The notes beneath the pieces are model-generated. The model was given only the letters and a program-made list of their open reading frames with translations, was not told where the DNA came from and did not search any database. This document shows, piece by piece, positions 59,303 through 64,000 of a stretch of DNA of 64,000 nucleotides. This stretch comes from Anaerolineaceae bacterium. Its GTDB lineage: Bacteria > Chloroflexota > Anaerolineae > Aggregatilineales > Phototrophicaceae. The translations under genes and the position numbers were made by a program. Every line of letters starts with the position of its first letter. The stretch's first letter is position 1. The stretch lies in NCBI GenBank assembly GCA_016124855.1, contig WGMX01000056.1, forward strand, positions 1 to 64,000, read 5' to 3'.

Positions 59303-62300
59303 ATGATGCGCCGATTTGGATTATGGATTGCTATCGCTTTGCTCATTAGTATGAGCGCCTCAACAATACTCGCGCAGCAAACGCAAACGCCAACCGGAGC
59401 GCCGCTCCGCGTGGTCAACGCTTCTGTTGCAACAGGGCAAGAACTGGGTCAACAAACCCCAATTATCATCTCGTTTAACCAACCTGTTAACTGCGACAGC
59501 GCAAAATCCGCGTTTAGCATCACGCCGAACATTGCCGGCAGTGTGACATGTGATGACGCGAATTCGTCGGTGACATTTACCCCATCGTCAGATTACGCGC
59601 ACGGAACGGCCTACACCGTTTCGATCAGTACGGCACTAGAGGCGCAGGCCGGCGGCTCATTAGCTGAAACCTACAGCCTTCAATTGAATGGACAGGGATA
59701 TTTAGCCGTAACCGATGTGCTGCCAAAAGATGGCAGTGCCGATATTGCTGCTGATGCGGCGATCACCGTGATTTTTAACCGTCCGGTTGTGCCGTTAGTA
59801 ACGGTCGAGGAAGCGGCCAAACTGTCCAGCCCGATCACAATTTCGCCGGATGTACAGGGCAAAGGCGAATGGCTGAATACGTCGATATTTGTTTTCCATC
59901 CTGAACCTGCTTTGTCTGGTGGTACGCAGTATACTGTCACGGTACACTCTGACCTTGCTGCACAAGATGGCGCTGCGCTGGAAAAGCCGTTTAGCTGGTC
60001 GTTCAAGACCGTTCCACCGGCTGTGGTTGATGTTTTGCCACAAGCGCAGGCGACCGATGTCACACTCGACAGCACTGTTCAGGTTAAGTTCAATCAACCG
60101 ATGAATCAGGCTAGCACAGAAGCGGCGTTCACATTATTAGGACAAGGCATTGGTGAACCCGCCAAAGGGACGTTTGTTTGGGCGGACGACAGCACGGGCT
60201 TCCAGTTCAAACCGGATGCGCCGCTAAAAATCGATACGGTTTATGACGTGTCCTTAAAAGCTGGTATTGAAGCGCTCAACGGCGGCCAAAAGTTGCAGTC
60301 TGGAACCAATTGGAGTTTTGCGACCGTACCACTGCCGGGAATTATCAGCACTGATCCGGCAGATGGAGCAGATGGTGTTTATCCTTACGGAAGCTTGACA
60401 CTGTACTTTGCATCGAACATGAATGTGGATACGCTTAAAGATAAAATCACAATTGAGCCGAAGCCTTGGCGCGACCCCGATTTTTATTACAGTGACTACG
60501 ATCATAGTTATAACATTAGTTATCCTGTTGAACCGAGTACGGCTTATACAGTGACGATTGCTTCCGGCATGGAAGATGTCTACGGCAATGAAATCACGGA
60601 GTCGCGGACAATCAAATATACGACCGCAGCTTATGATCCATCGTTCATGCTGCAAGTGCCGGGTGAAGTGGGTTTCTATAATGCTAAAGCTGATGAAACC
60701 CGTTTGTATCTGAATCACCGCAATATCTCTCGCCTAGATTTACGACTATATAATGTGCCGCTGGCTAATTTTGCGGCGGCCTTAGCTCAAGATAATTATG
60801 GCGCAGCCAGCAGCTTCACACCTGATCCGGCAACGCTGATCCGTAATTGGCAGCTGCCGGTGACGTCCGATCTTAACGCAACCAAATTTGAACTACTGCA
60901 TCTGGGTGGCGACGGGACAACTTCGGGAGTGGCAGACTGTGCTGGTGCGCCGGAAAGCCGTCTACATGTTGGCGATATGGCGGTGGTAATCAGTGGACCG
61001 GAACCTGTGCGTGCCCGTGCCAGCGTCCCGGAAGGCGACATTATTGACAAGCTTTACAAAGATTATCAACTGCCGGTCATCGGCGGGCCAGTCTGTGCCA
61101 ACAGTGTCGTTTGGTGGCAGGTGCAGCTGCGCAACCAAACCCAAGCATGGGTTGCGGAAGCAATTATGACCAATGGTCAGCCCGAATATTTGCTGGATGT
61201 TAAAATCCCCGCGCAAAGTACGGCTGTGGATGTAACTGCTGCCAGTGGTAAAACCTTAAAGCCCGGAATTTATCTGTTGAGGGCATCTTCGCCCGAAACG
61301 GCTGCTTTGGGCTATCAAGGGAGCGGACATTTCATGGTGGTCGCAACCGCAAACCTGACCATGAAGTTCTCCATCGATAAAGTTTTAATCTGGGCAACCG
61401 ATGCTCAAACTGGACAACCTATCCCGAACGCTGGAATCACGCTGTATGACAAGGATTTCCGATCGCTGACGAGCGGCATGACGGATCAAGATGGTCTGGT
61501 TACGTTTGACATTGCGCGGGTGACGGATTTGTATCAGCCGCTGTTTGCAGTGCTGCAAGCTAACGATCAATTCGGGTTGGGCTTTAGCAATTGGTCAGAT
61601 GGCATCGAGCCGTACCAATTTGGGCAGAATTACAATTACTACCCAGAAAGATATCGTACTTACCTTTATACCGACCGTCCGATTTACCGCCCCGACCAAC
61701 CGGTTTATTTCCGGGGTGTGGTACGGCAGGTGAACGATGTGCGCTATACACCCGCTGGTATTCCTGAAATTCCGGTGATGGTTATTGATTCTAACGGTGA
61801 GTCCGTATATGAAACAAGTGTGCCGGTAACGCCATATGGTACTTTCAGTGGTCAATTTAATATTGCCAGTGATGCGCCGCTAGGTTTTTACCAAATACGA
61901 GTTGCATTCCCCAACGATGAAACCGGATATACTCAACCCTACAGCAATCTGTTCTTTGGCGTAGCGGAGTATCGGCTGCCGGAATTCCAAGTCAATGTTA
62001 CGCCACAGGCGGACGCAGTGGTTCAGGGTGACAACTTCAAAGTCACAATCGACAGCCGCTACTTCTTTGGCGGGGCGGTTTCAAACGCCAACGTCGATTA
62101 TACGGTTGTTGCGAACCCCTATTTCTTCCAATACGATGGCAATGGCTACTACGATTTTGAAGACTTCAATTACGACGAAGGTGCCAGTGAATTTTATGGA
62201 GGTGGTGGAGCCCAAGTCGCCAGTGGCAGTGGAGTGACCGATGCTCAAGGCCAACTGGTGATTGACATTCCGGCAGCGCTCAAAGACAGCACGCAAAGCC

Positions 62301-64000
62301 AAGAATTTACGATAGAAGCCACAATCACCGACGAAAGTCAGCAAGTGGTGGCCGGTCGTACTACGGTTATTGTCCACAAAGGCGAACTTTACGTTGGCGC
62401 AAGACCCGAAGAATATGTAGGCAATGCGGGGCAAGAGTCCACGATAGATTTGATCGCGGTTGACTGGGCTAGTAAAGGCATTGCCAATCAACCAATTGAT
62501 GTGGAAGTGGTGGAACGCCGCTGGTCGAGCGTCCAAGAGCAAGATGAGGGTGGACGAACAACATGGACATGGCAGGTGGAAGAAATCCCCGTGACCACCG
62601 GAAGCGCAACCACTGATGAAAATGGCAAAGCAACCTTTACGTTCACGCCCCCTAACGGTGGTGTGTTCAAGATCAAGATCAAGACCAAAGACGTGAAGGG
62701 TAATGAAGTGGTCGCTTCGACCACAACTTGGGTTTCGAGTGGCGAGTATGTCTCTTGGCGGCAGCAGAACAGCAACCGCATCGATTTAATTGCCGACAAG
62801 AAGAATTACAGCGTTGGTGACACCGCCGAAATTCTGATTGCGTCACCTTTCCAAGGCACAGCCGAGGCGTTGGTGTCGGTTGAACGTGGCAGTGTCCTTA
62901 AAGTCGAACATGTCACGCTGACCAGCAATTCGCTAATCTACAAGATTCCGATTACAGAGGATTTCGCGCCCAATGTCTACATCAGTGTAATGCTGGTCAA
63001 GGGTGTGGATGCGAATAACCCTGTAGCGGCTTTCCGCGCGGGCTTGGTGCAGTTAGCGGTTGACAACAAACAGAAAGAAATCCAGATAGCAATTACGCCG
63101 GATAAGGCGCAAGCCGGGCCGGGTGATACCGTCAATTACACGGTTAAGACAACCGATTATGCGGGTAAACCAATTCAAGCCGAGGTCGGAGTTGGCTTAA
63201 CTGATTTGGCGTCGCTTTCAATTGCTGATCCAAACAGCTCGCCGATATTAAGCTATTTTTATGGGCAGCAAGGGTTAGGTGTTCGAACCTCAAGCCCGTT
63301 GACCATCAATGTTGATCAACTGACGCAAACTGTACTCGATACCATCAAGGGTGGCGGCGGCGGTGGCGGGGAAGGCGGTATCTTCGACATTCGTGAGAAT
63401 TTTGTCGATACGGCCTATTGGAATGCGACTGTGACTACGAATGCTGATGGTACAGCTACTTTCAGCGTCAAACTGCCGGACAACCTGACGACATGGCGTC
63501 TGGATGCGCGAGCTGTCACTAGCGGTTCAGATGGATTAACATTGGTCGGGCAAAAGACGTTCGATTTACTCAGCACCAAGCCGCTGTTAATCCGTCCCGT
63601 AACACCACGCTTTTTGGTGGTGGGCGATCAAGTAACGCTGGCAGCAGTTGTGAATAACAACACGGGCAGCGATATGCCGGTAGAAGTCTCGATACAAGGT
63701 ACCGGTTTGACCTTTACGGGAAATGCCGCCCAAACGTTTACTATTCCCAGCAGCGGACGTCAGCGTGTGGAATGGACAGCAACGGTTGATGATGCGGCGA
63801 ATGTTGACCTGACCTTCTTTGCCAAAGGTGGTGATTTCAACGATGCCAGCAAGCCGCCGCTCGGTCAGGGTGAGCAAAAATTGCTGCCTGTTTACAAATA
63901 TGAAGTGCCGGAAACGGTGGGTACAGCAGGAGTGCTGCGCGAAGGCACATCAGTTACAGAAGCTGTAACGATACCGGCGGGTGTGACGCAAGGTGATTTG
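59303..64000 (+). CDS. Alpha-2-macroglobulin family protein (3' end outside window)
   Basis: 1566 codons, open to the window edge. ATG 59303 follows GGGGAGAGGG. A signal peptide (LWIAIALLISMSASTILAQ, no lipobox) leads into four Big_5-type Ig-like domains (each with xVxFNxPV ... YTVTVxSDL, ~35-420). Macroglobulin domains follow, interrupted at ~550-630 by an SH3-like unit (GGPVCANSVVWWQVQL). Next come the A2M region (YTDRPIYRPDQPVYFRGVVRQ, FYQIRVAFPNDETGYTQ), a glycine run (~1350), then NFVDTAYWNATVTTNADGTATFSVKLPDNLTTWRLDARA. The thioester segment, if any, would lie beyond base 64000. Bacterial relatives trap attacking proteases at the cell surface, often with PBP1c; no such partner is visible here. 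Confidence 0.9.
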   Translation, partial: MMRRFGLWIAIALLISMSASTILAQQTQTPTGAPLRVVNASVATGQELGQQTPIIISFNQPVNCDSAKSAFSITPNIAGSVTCDDANSSVTFTPSSDYAHGTAYTVSISTALEAQAGGSLAETYSLQLNGQGYLAVTDVLPKDGSADIAADAAITVIFNRPVVPLVTVEEAAKLSSPITISPDVQGKGEWLNTSIFVFHPEPALSGGTQYTVTVHSDLAAQDGAALEKPFSWSFKTVPPAVVDVLPQAQATDVTLDSTVQVKFNQPMNQASTEAAFTLLGQGIGEPAKGTFVWADDSTGFQFKPDAPLKIDTVYDVSLKAGIEALNGGQKLQSGTNWSFATVPLPGIISTDPADGADGVYPYGSLTLYFASNMNVDTLKDKITIEPKPWRDPDFYYSDYDHSYNISYPVEPSTAYTVTIASGMEDVYGNEITESRTIKYTTAAYDPSFMLQVPGEVGFYNAKADETRLYLNHRNISRLDLRLYNVPLANFAAALAQDNYGAASSFTPDPATLIRNWQLPVTSDLNATKFELLHLGGDGTTSGVADCAGAPESRLHVGDMAVVISGPEPVRARASVPEGDIIDKLYKDYQLPVIGGPVCANSVVWWQVQLRNQTQAWVAEAIMTNGQPEYLLDVKIPAQSTAVDVTAASGKTLKPGIYLLRASSPETAALGYQGSGHFMVVATANLTMKFSIDKVLIWATDAQTGQPIPNAGITLYDKDFRSLTSGMTDQDGLVTFDIARVTDLYQPLFAVLQANDQFGLGFSNWSDGIEPYQFGQNYNYYPERYRTYLYTDRPIYRPDQPVYFRGVVRQVNDVRYTPAGIPEIPVMVIDSNGESVYETSVPVTPYGTFSGQFNIASDAPLGFYQIRVAFPNDETGYTQPYSNLFFGVAEYRLPEFQVNVTPQADAVVQGDNFKVTIDSRYFFGGAVSNANVDYTVVANPYFFQYDGNGYYDFEDFNYDEGASEFYGGGGAQVASGSGVTDAQGQLVIDIPAALKDSTQSQEFTIEATITDESQQVVAGRTTVIVHKGELYVGARPEEYVGNAGQESTIDLIAVDWASKGIANQPIDVEVVERRWSSVQEQDEGGRTTWTWQVEEIPVTTGSATTDENGKATFTFTPPNGGVFKIKIKTKDVKGNEVVASTTTWVSSGEYVSWRQQNSNRIDLIADKKNYSVGDTAEILIASPFQGTAEALVSVERGSVLKVEHVTLTSNSLIYKIPITEDFAPNVYISVMLVKGVDANNPVAAFRAGLVQLAVDNKQKEIQIAITPDKAQAGPGDTVNYTVKTTDYAGKPIQAEVGVGLTDLASLSIADPNSSPILSYFYGQQGLGVRTSSPLTINVDQLTQTVLDTIKGGGGGGGEGGIFDIRENFVDTAYWNATVTTNADGTATFSVKLPDNLTTWRLDARAVTSGSDGLTLVGQKTFDLLSTKPLLIRPVTPRFLVVGDQVTLAAVVNNNTGSDMPVEVSIQGTGLTFTGNAAQTFTIPSSGRQRVEWTATVDDAANVDLTFFAKGGDFNDASKPPLGQGEQKLLPVYKYEVPETVGTAGVLREGTSVTEAVTIPAGVTQGDL

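Noticed and set aside
1..64000. CRISPR array, rRNA or tRNA genes
   Set aside because: No regularly spaced direct repeats with unique spacers and no recognisable structural RNA sequence were seen on either strand.

Overview
The window looks like a chromosomal segment of a Chloroflexota bacterium, probably Anaerolineae-like. This is an inference from Thr/Pro-rich (TPT-type) linkers in secreted proteins, frequent TTG and GTG starts, a B12-dependent (class II) ribonucleotide reductase, a division cluster with FtsQ/FtsA/FtsZ and many secreted SH3, FGE-fold and TIR proteins. No rRNA, tRNA or CRISPR array was found. The left edge cuts an IS256-type insertion sequence. The right edge cuts an alpha-2-macroglobulin gene that is still open at base 64000.

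Layout. 1-340: the end of an IS256-family element lies in an ADP-ribosylglycohydrolase gene, of which only the N-terminal 67 codons remain. 346-1506: two tandem Uma2 genes. 1547-5792: proB, a hotdog thioesterase-like gene, a beta-propeller lipoprotein and a glycerate kinase. 5798-8127: a stub ORF, a SIR2-like gene and a noncoding repeat island. 8128-11836: a TIR-TM-TPR gene followed by an FGE-fold secreted protein. 12119-17548: a small membrane protein, a KdpD/KdpE-type two-component pair without kdpFABC, a conserved hypothetical protein and a PCYCGC-type secreted protein. 17612-21114: a GH13_18 phosphorylase and a GH63-like hydrolase in one operon, probably acting on glucosylglycerate-type solutes. 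21269-25500: DedA, a decayed copy of the uvrC 3' end, an antitoxin-like ORF, uvrC and a VapBC pair. 25635-29258: a TIR-TM-SH3 protein and two secreted partners.

29874-48119 is the division and cell wall (dcw) cluster: mraZ, rsmH, ftsL, ftsI, mraY, murD, ftsW, (TIR gene and membrane coiled-coil gene inserted), murG, two CvpA-like membrane genes, murC, murB, ftsQ, ftsA, ftsZ. murE, murF and ddl are absent. Together these genes make lipid II and assemble the septal ring. After ftsZ come a propeller-gene insertion flanked by a duplicated hairpin, a YfhO-like membrane protein, an intein-containing nrdJ, a GvpU-like protein, an MBL-fold hydrolase, a SnoaL-like protein, a DUF218 protein and the alpha-2-macroglobulin.

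The strongest points for follow-up are: (i) four putative NAD-acting immune-type proteins (one SIR2, three TIR) within 33 kb, two of them membrane-anchored with extracytoplasmic sensor-like regions or secreted partners; (ii) short dispersed repeat families that sit on gene ends and repeatedly overlap stop codons; (iii) gene-end scars, namely the uvrC 3' remnant and the duplicated ftsZ/yfhO terminator; (iv) a compositional mosaic inside murC.
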